DNA of 64,000 nt from Flavobacteriaceae bacterium (GTDB taxonomy: Bacteria > Bacteroidota > Bacteroidia > Flavobacteriales > Flavobacteriaceae): assembly GCA_021739635.1 (NCBI GenBank), contig JAIPBH010000003.1, positions 1 to 64,000 of the forward strand, written 5' to 3'. Position 1 is the stretch's first letter. Every line of letters starts with the position of its first letter. The notes beneath the pieces were generated by a model. It saw only the letters and a list, made by a program, of their open reading frames with translations, ran no database searches and had not been told where the DNA came from. Both the position numbers and the translations under genes were made by a program. Shown here piece after piece: positions 17,081-24,864 of the stretch.

Positions 17081-17902
17081 TTATTTGTTTGACAAAACTG
17101 AGAATTTTGGTCTCTTTGCAAAAGTAACATATTTACTTCCTTTTACAAGTCTAGTTGTATTAATTAACTTATTTTCTGACAAAATATGTTCTGCAAAATC
17201 ATGCCAAGTCATAATCTTGTCATCACAGAAATGATAAATCCCAAAAGCTCTGTTGCTATTTATAATTAATTTAATAAGATAATTGACTAAACTCTCTGTG
17301 TTTGTTGGACAACCTATTTGGTCTGTTGTTATCGTTAATTCTCGTTTAGTTTTTGCTAATTCCAAAATGGTTCTGTAAAAATTTTTTCCGTATTTTTTGC
17401 TATATAACCAAGATGTTCGAATTATAAAATGGTTGCTTAAAATTTCTTCAATATATTGTTCACCTAATAGTTTAGATTTGCCGTATTCGTTAATTGGGTT
17501 TGGCATATCTTCAATGGTATAGGGTTCCTTTTTTTCGCCATCAAACACATAATCTGTTGAAATATGAATTAATGTTGTGTTTGATTCTTTGCAGGCCTCT
17601 GCTAGATTTTTAACGGCTTCTGCATTAATTTTATTAGCTAACTCAGGTGTTTTTTCAGCTTGTTCTACATTGGTATAGGCAGCACAGTTTATACAGTAAT
17701 CAAATTTGTGTTTTTCAAAAAAAGCCTCAACGTCTATTTTGCTCGTAATATCTAATTCAGATTTAGAAGTAAACATGAAGTTAAAAGCACTATTTCCTGC
17801 ATATAATTCTTGTATGGTAAGTCCTAATTGCCCATTCGCTCCAGTTACTAAAATGGGTGCTGGGTGTTGGGTATTAGGTGTTAGGAGTTTTTCTTTGTTC
17901 AT
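17081..17902 (-). CDS. rfbD: dTDP-4-dehydrorhamnose reductase
   Basis: The 273-residue SDR protein has [16 protein letters not shown] (NADP-binding), [23 protein letters not shown] and [11 protein letters not shown] (Tyr/Lys). It performs the last step of dTDP-L-rhamnose synthesis. The usual start directly before ILVTG is missing; instead translation begins ~16 codons earlier with [16 protein letters not shown]. The encoding DNA (about 17840-17886) is a CTAACACCTAATACCCAACA-like repeat common between flavobacterial genes, so the N-terminus appears to have been rebuilt from a repeat. Upstream lies a 459-nt repeat-rich gap and ParDE, so the gene is separated from rfbC/A/B. Confidence 0.93.
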   Translation of the reverse strand: MNKEKLLTPNTQHPAPILVTGANGQLGLTIQELYAGNSAFNFMFTSKSELDITSKIDVEAFFEKHKFDYCINCAAYTNVEQAEKTPELANKINAEAVKNLAEACKESNTTLIHISTDYVFDGEKKEPYTIEDMPNPINEYGKSKLLGEQYIEEILSNHFIIRTSWLYSKKYGKNFYRTILELAKTKRELTITTDQIGCPTNTESLVNYLIKLIINSNRAFGIYHFCDDKIMTWHDFAEHILSENKLINTTRLVKGSKYVTFAKRPKFSVLSNK

Positions 17903-17970
17903 AAAACAAGGTAATCTTTTTAAAAAATATTTAATTCTTCGTGCTTTGAGATTCTTCGCTTCGCTCTGAA

Positions 17971-18225
17971 TGACAAACTAGATCCTGAAACAAGTTCAGG
18001 ATGACAAACATATGCTAAAAATATCAATCTCATAATCTATCCAGATTCTTAGCTTCGCTATGAGTGAACAAATTGCTTTTAATGCCAGGGCCTTGAGAGT
18101 CCTGCGAGGAATCTCTTCCTTTTATCTGTGGCAATTGTTAAGTCTTATGTGATTCCTCCTTAAGTCGGAATGACAAACTAGATTCTGAAACAAGTTCAGG
18201 ATGACAAACATATGTTAAAAATATC
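17971..18225. repeat. pair of 55-nt direct repeats 200 nt apart
   Basis: Both copies start TGACAAACTAGAT, contain CTGAAACAAGTTCAGGATGA and end TAAAAATATC. They differ at two positions. The core CTGAA..TTCAG is itself palindromic and reappears at 19653-19673 as AACCTGAA..TTCAGGTT. Confidence 0.85.
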
Positions 18226-18231
18226 GTTCTC

Positions 18232-18339
18232 GGCTATGAGTAGTTGCGTGGGTTAGCACTTAACTTTACAAGTACACACCAAACTGAAAATCCTCGCGGA
18301 TTTTCAGAAGTAGGCGAGAACAAGCAATTACTTATAGCC
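18232..18339. repeat. nested palindromic element downstream of parE
   Basis: Outer arms GGCTATGAGTAGTTGC (18232-18247) and GCAATTACTTATAGCC (18324-18339) pair at 14 of 16 positions. An inner perfect 10-bp hairpin, CTGAAAATCC/GGATTTTCAG, lies at 18284-18307. The ~108-nt element resembles palindromic cassette borders that I recall between flavobacterial genes, but I cannot assign it to a known class. Confidence 0.6.
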
Positions 18340-18361
18340 ATCTTTGTTGGATGTAGTTTGT

Positions 18362-18661
18362 TTATTCGGTTAACCTATTTTTTAAATCCATTCTTTCGTG
18401 CAATATTCTAATAATTTCAATTTTATCATCTGAAACCAAATGATAAAATATTATATGTTTACCAGAATTCAGTCCGAGTAAGTTTTTGTTTACTCCAAAA
18501 TACTCTTTTCCGACATCAGGATTTTCCCCAATTCCTTTGCAAGCAAGTTTGATTGTTGCGTAATATTTGTCAGCTTGTTTCTCTGACCATTTTTCGTAAG
18601 TATAATCCCAAATGTCATTTAAGTCATCTATAGCTTCTTGTCTCAGAACAACTTTAGCCAT
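18362..18661 (-). CDS. parE: ParE/RelE-family toxin
   Basis: The 99-residue protein begins AKVVLRQEAIDDLNDIWDYT and contains KWSEKQADKYY, NPDVGKEY and the C-terminal KHIIFYH..EIIRILHERMD, the standard ParE fold pattern. ParE toxins generally poison DNA gyrase, but RelE-like ribonuclease activity cannot be excluded from sequence. The gene overlaps parD by 8 nt. With parD it interrupts the rhamnose genes (rfbC upstream, rfbD downstream), and 28-nt direct repeats flank the pair. Confidence 0.88.
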   Translation of the reverse strand: MAKVVLRQEAIDDLNDIWDYTYEKWSEKQADKYYATIKLACKGIGENPDVGKEYFGVNKNLLGLNSGKHIIFYHLVSDDKIEIIRILHERMDLKNRLTE

Positions 18662-18902
18662 TCTTTCTTTTTTCAGCTTTTAATCTTTGTAGATTTTCGT
18701 CAAAGTCGAAATCTTCTACTATTGGGCTATTAAGTCCTTCTTGGATGGCATTTCTTAAAGCAATTACTTTACTTTCTTCATTTTCCAAAAGTCGAAGTCC
18801 AGCGCGAATTACTTCGCTCACATTTTTATATCTTCCAACAGATACTTGCGAACTTACAAATTGGTCAAAATAATTTCCGAGTGATATTGATGTGTTTTTC
18901 AT
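18654..18902 (-). CDS. parD: ParD-family antitoxin (ribbon-helix-helix)
   Basis: The 82-residue protein starts ISLGNYFDQFVSSQV, followed by GRYKNVSEVIRAGLRLLENE, the ParD ribbon-helix-helix DNA-binding domain. The acidic/basic C-terminal tail (VEDFDFDENLQRLKAEKRKNG) would bind the toxin. It is the first gene of the pair, and the promoter immediately upstream contains a perfect 8-bp inverted repeat between -33 and -7, consistent with autorepression. Start ATG at 18902. Confidence 0.88.
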   Translation of the reverse strand: MKNTSISLGNYFDQFVSSQVSVGRYKNVSEVIRAGLRLLENEESKVIALRNAIQEGLNSPIVEDFDFDENLQRLKAEKRKNG

Positions 18903-18918
18903 ATTTTAAAAATTTACT

Positions 18919-18949
18919 CAAATTTACCAATTTTTGGTAAAAAATCCAA
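18919..18949 (-). promoter_or_regulatory. parDE promoter with embedded operator
   Basis: On the minus strand a TTG (complement of 18947-18949) is followed, 20 nt later, by TAAATTTG (complement of 18919-18926), matching the Bacteroidetes -33/-7 promoter. Between and overlapping them, TTTACCAA (18923-18930) and TTGGTAAA (18934-18941) form an exact inverted repeat, a likely ParD or ParDE operator. The start codon is at 18902. Confidence 0.65.
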
Positions 18950-18982
18950 AATTGTCTCGATTTTCAAATTACACCCAACAAC

Positions 18983-19010
18983 CTCATAATCTATCCAGAT
19001 TCTTAGCTTC
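18983..19010. repeat. 28-nt direct repeat flanking parDE (second copy)
   Basis: CTCATAATCTATCCAGATTC and the next 8 nt (TTAGCTTC) are identical to 18029-18056 on the other side of parDE. The two copies bracket the toxin-antitoxin pair and could mark the limits of an insertion or a recombination event. Confidence 0.75.
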
Positions 19011-19030
19011 AATCTGAATGACAAAAATCC

Positions 19031-19576
19031 TTAAAAACGAGCCTCTTTAAAACATGGTAATTCTAAGTCTTTTTCTGAAAAAATCAATTCTGATTCCTCT
19101 AATTTCCAATCTATATTTAAACTTTTATCATTATAAATGATACCTCCTTCAGACTCTTTGTTATAGAAATTATCGCATTTATATGAAAAAATGGCTGTGT
19201 TGCTTAAAACCACAAACCCATGCGCAAATCCCCGAGGGATGAATAATTGTTGCTTATTATCTTCAGATAATTCTAAAGAGATGTGTTCTCCAAATGTAGG
19301 TGAGTTTTTTCTAATATCGACTGCAATATCTAAAACCTTCCCTTTTATAACCCGTACTAATTTTGCTTGAGCAAATTCCCCTTTTTGATAATGAAGGCCT
19401 CTTAAGGTTCCTTTTACAGAAAAGGATTCGTTGTCTTGAATAAAATTAATATTCAGCCCAATGGATTCATTAAATTTTTGCTGATTAAAACTTTCGAAAA
19501 AATAGCCTCTACTATCTTCAAAAATCTTTGGTTGCAATATAAAACATCCTTTTAATTTGGTTTCTTTTAAAAACAT
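19031..19576 (-). CDS. rfbC: dTDP-4-dehydrorhamnose 3,5-epimerase
   Basis: The 181-residue cupin enzyme has the RmlC signatures GCFILQPKIFEDSRGYFFES, NESFSVKGTLRGLHYQ (catalytic His), VLDIAVDIRKNSPTFG and FIPRGFAHGFVVLS, and the catalytic-type Tyr in FSYKC. It epimerises dTDP-4-keto-6-deoxyglucose at C3 and C5. Length is typical. It is separated from rfbA by 118 nt containing another dispersed repeat, and from rfbD by ParDE, so the four-gene rhamnose operon has been split. Confidence 0.95.
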   Translation of the reverse strand: MFLKETKLKGCFILQPKIFEDSRGYFFESFNQQKFNESIGLNINFIQDNESFSVKGTLRGLHYQKGEFAQAKLVRVIKGKVLDIAVDIRKNSPTFGEHISLELSEDNKQQLFIPRGFAHGFVVLSNTAIFSYKCDNFYNKESEGGIIYNDKSLNIDWKLEESELIFSEKDLELPCFKEARF

Positions 19577-19652
19577 TCCTTTTCTATCTCAATTGTTTTT
19601 TAACATCATTTTAAATACCCATAAAATAGTAAGCTTCACACTTCATTATGAG

Positions 19653-19673
19653 AACCTGAAACAAGTTCAGGTT
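19653..19673. repeat. short palindromic repeat AACCTGAA/TTCAGGTT
   Basis: Eight-bp perfect arms (19653-19660 and 19666-19673) enclose ACAAG. This is the same core as the 55-nt direct repeats near 17983 and 18183. It occupies the rfbC-rfbA gap. Confidence 0.75.
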
Positions 19674-19694
19674 GACAAATTCGTTTACAATTTA

Positions 19695-20573
19695 TTACTT
19701 GTAATCATTATTTTTATTCAATAAGCCTAACAAATTCTTACCATATCCGCTTTTAAGCAATGGCTCTGCTAAGGTTTTAAATTGTTCTTCGTTAATATAC
19801 CCCATTTCAAAGGCGGCCGCTTCAATAGCGCCTATTTTTAGGCCTTGACGCTCTTCAATCACTTCGACAAATTGAGAGGCCTGCATGAGCGATTGAAATG
19901 TGCCAGTATCTAACCAGGCGGTTCCTCTATCTAATATGCTAACGTTTAATTTCCCTTGTTTAAGATACTCTCTATTGACATCGGTAATTTCGAGTTCCCC
20001 TCTATGGCTTGGTTTAATGTTTTTTGCTATCTCTACTACAGAATTGTCATAAAAGTAAATACCCGGAACGGCATAATTTGATTTAGGATGTTCGGGCTTT
20101 TCTTCAATAGAAATGGCTTGCCCTTCATTATTAAATTCTACCACACCATAGCGTTCTGGGTCGTGAACTCGATAGGCATAAATAATACCTCCATCTGGAT
20201 TATTATTGGCTTGTAATAGCTTTGCTAAACCTGTACCATAAAAAATATTATCTCCTAAAATTAGCGCCACCTTATCTGCTCCAATAAAATCTGCCCCAAT
20301 GATAAAAGCTTCTGCCAATCCATTTGGGTGTTCCTGGATGGCATACTCAAACCGACAGCCATACTTTTTGCCATCACCCAACAACGCTTGAAATAAGGGT
20401 AAATCCTTTGGTGTGGAAATGATTAGCACCTCATTTATTCCTGCATACATCAATGTAGAAAGCGGATAATAAATCATGGGTTTATCATAAATAGGCATGA
20501 GTTGCTTACTTACTGATAATGTTAAAGGATGTAGTCGAGTTCCTGAACCTCCTGCTAATATGATTCCTTTCAT
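19695..20573 (-). CDS. rfbA: glucose-1-phosphate thymidylyltransferase
   Basis: The 292-residue protein starts [20 protein letters not shown], the nucleotidyltransferase signature, and continues with [37 protein letters not shown] and WLDTGT. It joins dTTP and glucose-1-phosphate to make dTDP-glucose, the first step to dTDP-rhamnose. Length is standard. Downstream rfbC and upstream rfbB are separated from it by repeats and by an inserted S23-type gene. Confidence 0.96.
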   Translation of the reverse strand: MKGIILAGGSGTRLHPLTLSVSKQLMPIYDKPMIYYPLSTLMYAGINEVLIISTPKDLPLFQALLGDGKKYGCRFEYAIQEHPNGLAEAFIIGADFIGADKVALILGDNIFYGTGLAKLLQANNNPDGGIIYAYRVHDPERYGVVEFNNEGQAISIEEKPEHPKSNYAVPGIYFYDNSVVEIAKNIKPSHRGELEITDVNREYLKQGKLNVSILDRGTAWLDTGTFQSLMQASQFVEVIEERQGLKIGAIEAAAFEMGYINEEQFKTLAEPLLKSGYGKNLLGLLNKNNDYK

Positions 20574-20615
20574 TTTTTGATTGTTACAAGGTTATGGGGT
20601 TATAAAGTTATATGC

Positions 20616-20969
20616 TTAATTTAAACTTTTTATTAGGTTTGAAAGCATGTCCCTAATAAAATAAATACATTTGTTTGTTTCTTCAATCTCTTTAATATAT
20701 CCTAGCCTAAAGGATATTTCTAATTGCGTCTCTACTTCTGAAAGTGATCCCAAAGCTATATATAAAAATCTTGTAAACTCATTCTCTCCTTTTCTTCCTG
20801 CACCTTCGGATATATTTGATGGAATTGAAACAGCAGCTCTTCGAATTTGAGAAGAAAGTCCATAAACCTCATGCTTAGGGAAATCTTCAGAAATCTTATA
20901 AATTTGAGTAACTAAATCCATAGATTCCTGCCAAACTTTTAAATCTTTATGAGATGCTGTTTTTTCCAA
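20616..20969 (-). CDS. four-helix-bundle protein (23S rRNA intervening-sequence/S23 family)
   Basis: The 117-residue protein has HKDLKVWQESMDLVTQIYKI, YGLSSQIRRAAVSIPSNISE and GAGR..EFTRFLYIALGSLSE, the hallmark pattern of the S23/IVS four-helix-bundle family. These proteins are often found inside variable polysaccharide loci of Bacteroidetes; their function is not established. Translation seems to begin at TTG 20969. The gaps on both sides (20574-20615, 20970-21033) contain repeated AACCTT/GGTTAT-type sequence, suggesting it was inserted between rfbA and rfbB. Confidence 0.88.
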   Translation of the reverse strand: MEKTASHKDLKVWQESMDLVTQIYKISEDFPKHEVYGLSSQIRRAAVSIPSNISEGAGRKGENEFTRFLYIALGSLSEVETQLEISFRLGYIKEIEETNKCIYFIRDMLSNLIKSLN

Positions 20970-21033
20970 ATTAACCTTCTTAACTTTTTTACTGTATAAC
21001 CTTTTAACTATATAACCTTCTAACTATTAAAAT

Positions 21034-22083
21034 TTAGCCATTCTTGTATTGTTTTTCGTAATATAATTGATAATCTCCACTGGTAACACTATTTAACCAT
21101 TCTTCATTGTTTAAATACCAATCTATGGTTTTCTTTAAGCCTTCTTCAAAGGTTACTGATGGTTTCCATCCTAATTCCTTATTAATTTTTGATGCGTCAA
21201 TAGCATAACGTAAATCATGGCCTGGGCGGTCTTTTACATAGGTTATCAGTTTTTCTGATGTTCCTTCTGCTCTATTTAATTTAGCATCCATTTGTTGGCA
21301 TAGTAATTTCACCAAATCAATATTCTTCCATTCGTTAAAGCCTCCTATATTATAGGTTTCTCCTGATTTTCCTTGATGAAACACTAAATCAATGGCTATG
21401 GCATGATCTTTTACATATAGCCAATCTCTAGTATAATTTCCGTCACCATACACCGGTAATGGCTTATTGTTAATGATGTTATTTATAAATAATGGGATTA
21501 GTTTTTCTGGAAACTGATTCTGACCATAATTGTTGGAACAATTGGTGATCACATAAGGCATGTTATACGTTTCTCCATAGGCTCTTACAAAATGATCGGA
21601 GCTTGCTTTTGATGCAGAATACGGTGAATTAGGATCATAGGACGTAGTTTCTGTAAACAATCCTATTTGCCCTAAAGTGCCATAAACCTCATCCGTACTC
21701 ACATGATAAAACAATTTGTTTTCAAAATGGTCTTTCCAAGTATTTTTAAACGCATTTAAAAGAATCATGCTGCCTATGACATTGGTTTTAACAAAGCATA
21801 ATGGGTCTTTAATCGATCTGTCCACATGCGACTCTGCTGCTAAATGAATAACGCCTTCAAATTTATATTTTTCAAATACCTTGTTAACAAAAAACTCATC
21901 CGTTATATCACCCTTTAAAAACGTGTAATTGGATTTAGATTCAATGTCTTTTAGGTTCTCTAGATTACCCGCATAGGTAAGCGCGTCTAAATTAAAAATA
22001 TGGTAATTTGGGTATTTTTCCACAAATAGTCTTACTACATGAGACCCTATAAAACCTGCGCCACCTGTAATTAGAATATTCAT
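21034..22083 (-). CDS. rfbB: dTDP-glucose 4,6-dehydratase
   Basis: The 349-residue extended SDR enzyme has ILITGGAGFIGSHVVRLFV (NAD-binding), HLAAESHVDRSI, VSTDEVYG (Thr-Asp-Glu catalytic set), SPYSASKASSDHFV (Tyr/Lys) and NNYGQNQFPEKLIPL. It forms dTDP-4-keto-6-deoxyglucose, the second step of the rhamnose pathway. It lies 10 nt downstream of the chain-length-regulator-like gene and 64 nt upstream of the S23 gene, so it is the first rhamnose gene of the transcript. Confidence 0.96.
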   Translation of the reverse strand: MNILITGGAGFIGSHVVRLFVEKYPNYHIFNLDALTYAGNLENLKDIESKSNYTFLKGDITDEFFVNKVFEKYKFEGVIHLAAESHVDRSIKDPLCFVKTNVIGSMILLNAFKNTWKDHFENKLFYHVSTDEVYGTLGQIGLFTETTSYDPNSPYSASKASSDHFVRAYGETYNMPYVITNCSNNYGQNQFPEKLIPLFINNIINNKPLPVYGDGNYTRDWLYVKDHAIAIDLVFHQGKSGETYNIGGFNEWKNIDLVKLLCQQMDAKLNRAEGTSEKLITYVKDRPGHDLRYAIDASKINKELGWKPSVTFEEGLKKTIDWYLNNEEWLNSVTSGDYQLYYEKQYKNG

Positions 22084-22093
22084 GTATTAGTTT

Positions 22094-23161
22094 TTATAAT
22101 TTGCTTTGCTTGCTTAAGTATTTGCCAAGGCCTAAAAAGGCGAAAACCAACAACGTTATTGAAAATAAAATTACAGGGATTAAAAATTTCATTTTATCAG
22201 TCCACTTTCTAATATCATATCCTGATTGGGGGAAACCTGCTAATACATTAACCACCGACTGCTGTTCAACTTTATCTTGGTTTACTTGTCTTCTTTGAGC
22301 TTCTAATTCCAAACGCTTTTCAACAATCTTGGATTCGTCCACAATTAAATTACTTGACTCAGCATCTCCCATGTAAAGATTCGTCCCTGAGCCTGGCACC
22401 AACTCTTTATTAGATTCATTAATCCTGATTTTTAAATATTCCCCAACTAAAGAATCTGTTTTTTGTACTTGTTTCAATAAGGCCTCATCTTTCTTGTCTA
22501 AATTTATCTTATTGACCTCAACCAACTCCTTAAGATAAGTGTTCTCTGAAATCTCCAGAACAAAGGCTTTCTCTATTTTTTTATAAATCCTTTTGTCTGT
22601 TGAAGCTACCCCAATTTGATGAATATCAAAGTTGTATGGTGTTAATGATTCTTTATATCTGTCATAAGTCATTTCAAGTCTTGAAACCGAATCTAACTTG
22701 GTATAAAATGCTGAATACATTTCAGCTATGGTGTTTTCATCAAGATCAGGTTCAATATAAAACCCTTTTAATTTAGCCGCTTCAGAAACCGAAATATTTA
22801 AACGTGACGCTAATTGTAAAGAATCTTTATCAATATTAGCGAGTTGATGAAATTGTTTGAGGTTTTCATAAACTTGTCTAGCTGAATTAAAATTGGTTTC
22901 AATATACATATTGGCCCCATATAATTTGTCAGAATTTTTATCAATTATAAACCCTATAATAACACCTATGGCAACAGCTCCAACATACCAAAACATGCGT
23001 TTATAAAAGTGGATTAACAGTAATAAAATAACTTTATAAATACCTATAAAAATACTAGCTATAAACTTAAAAAACCGGTCAAAAGCATTTCCTATAAGTT
23101 TGAATAATTGTCCTAAATCGACTTCTTCTGATGGTTGTGGTTGTGGCAATTCTTTACTCAT
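22094..23161 (-). CDS. Wzz/chain-length-determinant-like inner-membrane protein
   Basis: The 355-residue protein has a short proline-rich cytoplasmic start (PQPQPSEEVDLGQL), hydrophobic stretches at about residues 35-52 and 57-73, a ~240-residue periplasmic region with coiled-coil-like segments (ELEAQRRQVNQDKVEQQ), and a C-terminal membrane helix (about 325-347). Two membrane anchors around a helical periplasmic domain is the plan of Wzz/PCP chain-length regulators, and position at the head of the polysaccharide genes agrees. I see no kinase domain. The family assignment is by topology and context rather than strong motifs. Confidence 0.6.
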   Translation of the reverse strand: MSKELPQPQPSEEVDLGQLFKLIGNAFDRFFKFIASIFIGIYKVILLLLIHFYKRMFWYVGAVAIGVIIGFIIDKNSDKLYGANMYIETNFNSARQVYENLKQFHQLANIDKDSLQLASRLNISVSEAAKLKGFYIEPDLDENTIAEMYSAFYTKLDSVSRLEMTYDRYKESLTPYNFDIHQIGVASTDKRIYKKIEKAFVLEISENTYLKELVEVNKINLDKKDEALLKQVQKTDSLVGEYLKIRINESNKELVPGSGTNLYMGDAESSNLIVDESKIVEKRLELEAQRRQVNQDKVEQQSVVNVLAGFPQSGYDIRKWTDKMKFLIPVILFSITLLVFAFLGLGKYLSKQSKL

Positions 23162-23175
23162 AATTGTAATTTGTG

Positions 23176-24864
23176 TTAATTAAAAAGTTGTTCTAATATT
23201 TTTCTGGTTATTAAATAGGTTGGTTTTACGCCAGAAGTGCCTAAACCACCTGAAGCTAATGTGCTTCCTGTTTCTAAAGGATTATCACTGGCGTAGTAAG
23301 CATATCTTACTTTAACATCTGGACTTATGCTTCCTCTTACTTTTGAAGCTGACTGAATAGCTTTTTGGTAATGTGCGCCTTCCATTTCAAGCCCAATAAC
23401 ACTCCATGTTGAGTTAAAAAAGAACTTTAAAATATCTTTATTTTGTAGTGAGGTTCCTAAAACGGTAATCATGGCGCCTTCATACACATCAACGCCTTGT
23501 CCTTCAAGGTGTGCTTTTGATAATTCATTTTTAAACGGATAATTATCTGCTGTTCCTTCAAAAATATGAGCTGTCGGAATCATAATGTCGCCTTTTCCTC
23601 CTTCTAAAATACCTGCTTTACCCATAATAGAAACAGATTCTACATTTAAATAAATTTTCTTGCCCTTTCCTTTATACGGCTTTAACAATTCATCAATGGT
23701 TTCATAAGCTTGTTCGCCAAAGGCATAGTCCATAACAAGGATCACTGGTTTTTCAGACTTTAAAAGTGCTTTATTGGCTTGAATATCTATTTTTGAAACA
23801 TCTATCTTGGTGGTGTCAAAAATTTGAACATCAATATTGGTTCCCGATTTATCTGCTATAAATATCATGCCATTTTGTAACGCTTCTTTGGTTACTTTAT
23901 TACGCAAATCACCGTTACTACCCATGCTTAAAGCTTCATATACTTCAAAAATTGACTTTTTAGCAAGCAATGGTTTTAATGCTATTGGAGCAAACAATGA
24001 ATTCATAACACTATGCATATTGGCGCTAATGATATGGATTGGGCGTTCTAATAACCCATTTTTAAAAAGCACTTCTTTTATATCATCCGCCCACATTTCG
24101 CCATGAATATGATGCCCCAATCGTTCTCTTAAAACTGGGCTAAATGTTATGGTTCTTTTATTGTTATTTATTTGCTCTTCAATGGCTAGTTTTCCTAACC
24201 AATATATGATGTGTAATAAGCGCTCTGGTTGAGATTCTGTTGCAAAATCTTGATAAATTTCTTGTAATTCATTAAAGGTTCTGCCTAAAATATTTGCCAT
24301 ATGCGTAATGGCTATTTCTCGTTCTGGTTGTGTTAATTTTTTTCTTGATAGTACCGCGCTTTCAAGTTTTACCCAATCTCTAGTAGTTGAACCAGCCTCA
24401 TCAATTAAAACACGTTTGCTTATTTTGTGTGATTCAATAAAAAGAAAGGTTAAATGGGTTAAAATATCATAAATTTCTGAACGGCCACGTGTAATTTCAA
24501 TGTTCATTTGCTCAGAATCTATCCTGTAACAATTACGTCGTCTTTTTTCTGGAATAATTGGTATAAAATGAGAATTAGAATAGCCTTCGTCACTAGTTAA
24601 ATTAATAAACGTACATTCTTCAATACCTTGAGGTAATCTTTCTATTACATAAAGTAATCCATTTAATTCTGCTTTTTCATCGCCTATAGACCCATAAATT
24701 TCAGGACGTAACAGTAATAATGATTGTCGTAATGTTTCTCCTGAGATTCCCATAGGTTTATAAAACCCTCTATTAAACAAATGACGCATAGTGATATACA
24801 TTCGTTCAATAGCATTTGTACTTTCTTGAGCCCTTGTTCGCTCATGTCTTTTTTTATCTTTCAT
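23176..24864 (-). CDS. conserved Bacteroidetes protein (DUF6909-like), function unknown
   Basis: The 562-residue soluble protein has no signal peptide. The N-terminal half is helical and Arg-rich. The C-terminal half (about residue 330 on) has alternating strands and helices with VILVMDYAFGEQAYETID, GKAGILEGGKGDIMIPTAHI, FEGTADNYPF and SVIGLEMEGAHYQKAI. The last is strikingly like the E-M-E-G/A loop of nucleoside phosphorylases and AMP nucleosidases, so a nucleoside- or nucleotide-binding fold is plausible. I recall the family as DUF6909 (unchecked). Its start overlaps a 32-codon upstream ORF by ATGA, and its ~105-nt leader contains an element repeated at 42551-42642. The polysaccharide genes follow after 14 nt. 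Confidence 0.75.
   Translation of the reverse strand: MKDKKRHERTRAQESTNAIERMYITMRHLFNRGFYKPMGISGETLRQSLLLLRPEIYGSIGDEKAELNGLLYVIERLPQGIEECTFINLTSDEGYSNSHFIPIIPEKRRRNCYRIDSEQMNIEITRGRSEIYDILTHLTFLFIESHKISKRVLIDEAGSTTRDWVKLESAVLSRKKLTQPEREIAITHMANILGRTFNELQEIYQDFATESQPERLLHIIYWLGKLAIEEQINNNKRTITFSPVLRERLGHHIHGEMWADDIKEVLFKNGLLERPIHIISANMHSVMNSLFAPIALKPLLAKKSIFEVYEALSMGSNGDLRNKVTKEALQNGMIFIADKSGTNIDVQIFDTTKIDVSKIDIQANKALLKSEKPVILVMDYAFGEQAYETIDELLKPYKGKGKKIYLNVESVSIMGKAGILEGGKGDIMIPTAHIFEGTADNYPFKNELSKAHLEGQGVDVYEGAMITVLGTSLQNKDILKFFFNSTWSVIGLEMEGAHYQKAIQSASKVRGSISPDVKVRYAYYASDNPLETGSTLASGGLGTSGVKPTYLITRKILEQLFN

Larger units (their letters stand above)
17903..18361. other. gene-free mosaic of dispersed repeats
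   Basis: No gene is supported. The stretch holds a 55-nt direct repeat (17971-18025 and 18171-18225, two differences, exactly 200 nt apart), the copy of a 28-nt repeat at 18029-18056 that recurs at 18983-19010 beyond ParDE, and a nested palindromic element at 18232-18339. Confidence 0.75.

Noticed and set aside
18232-18339. integron attC site
   Set aside because: The inverted repeats are suggestive, but no convincing R'/R'' core boxes were found and no integrase is in the window.
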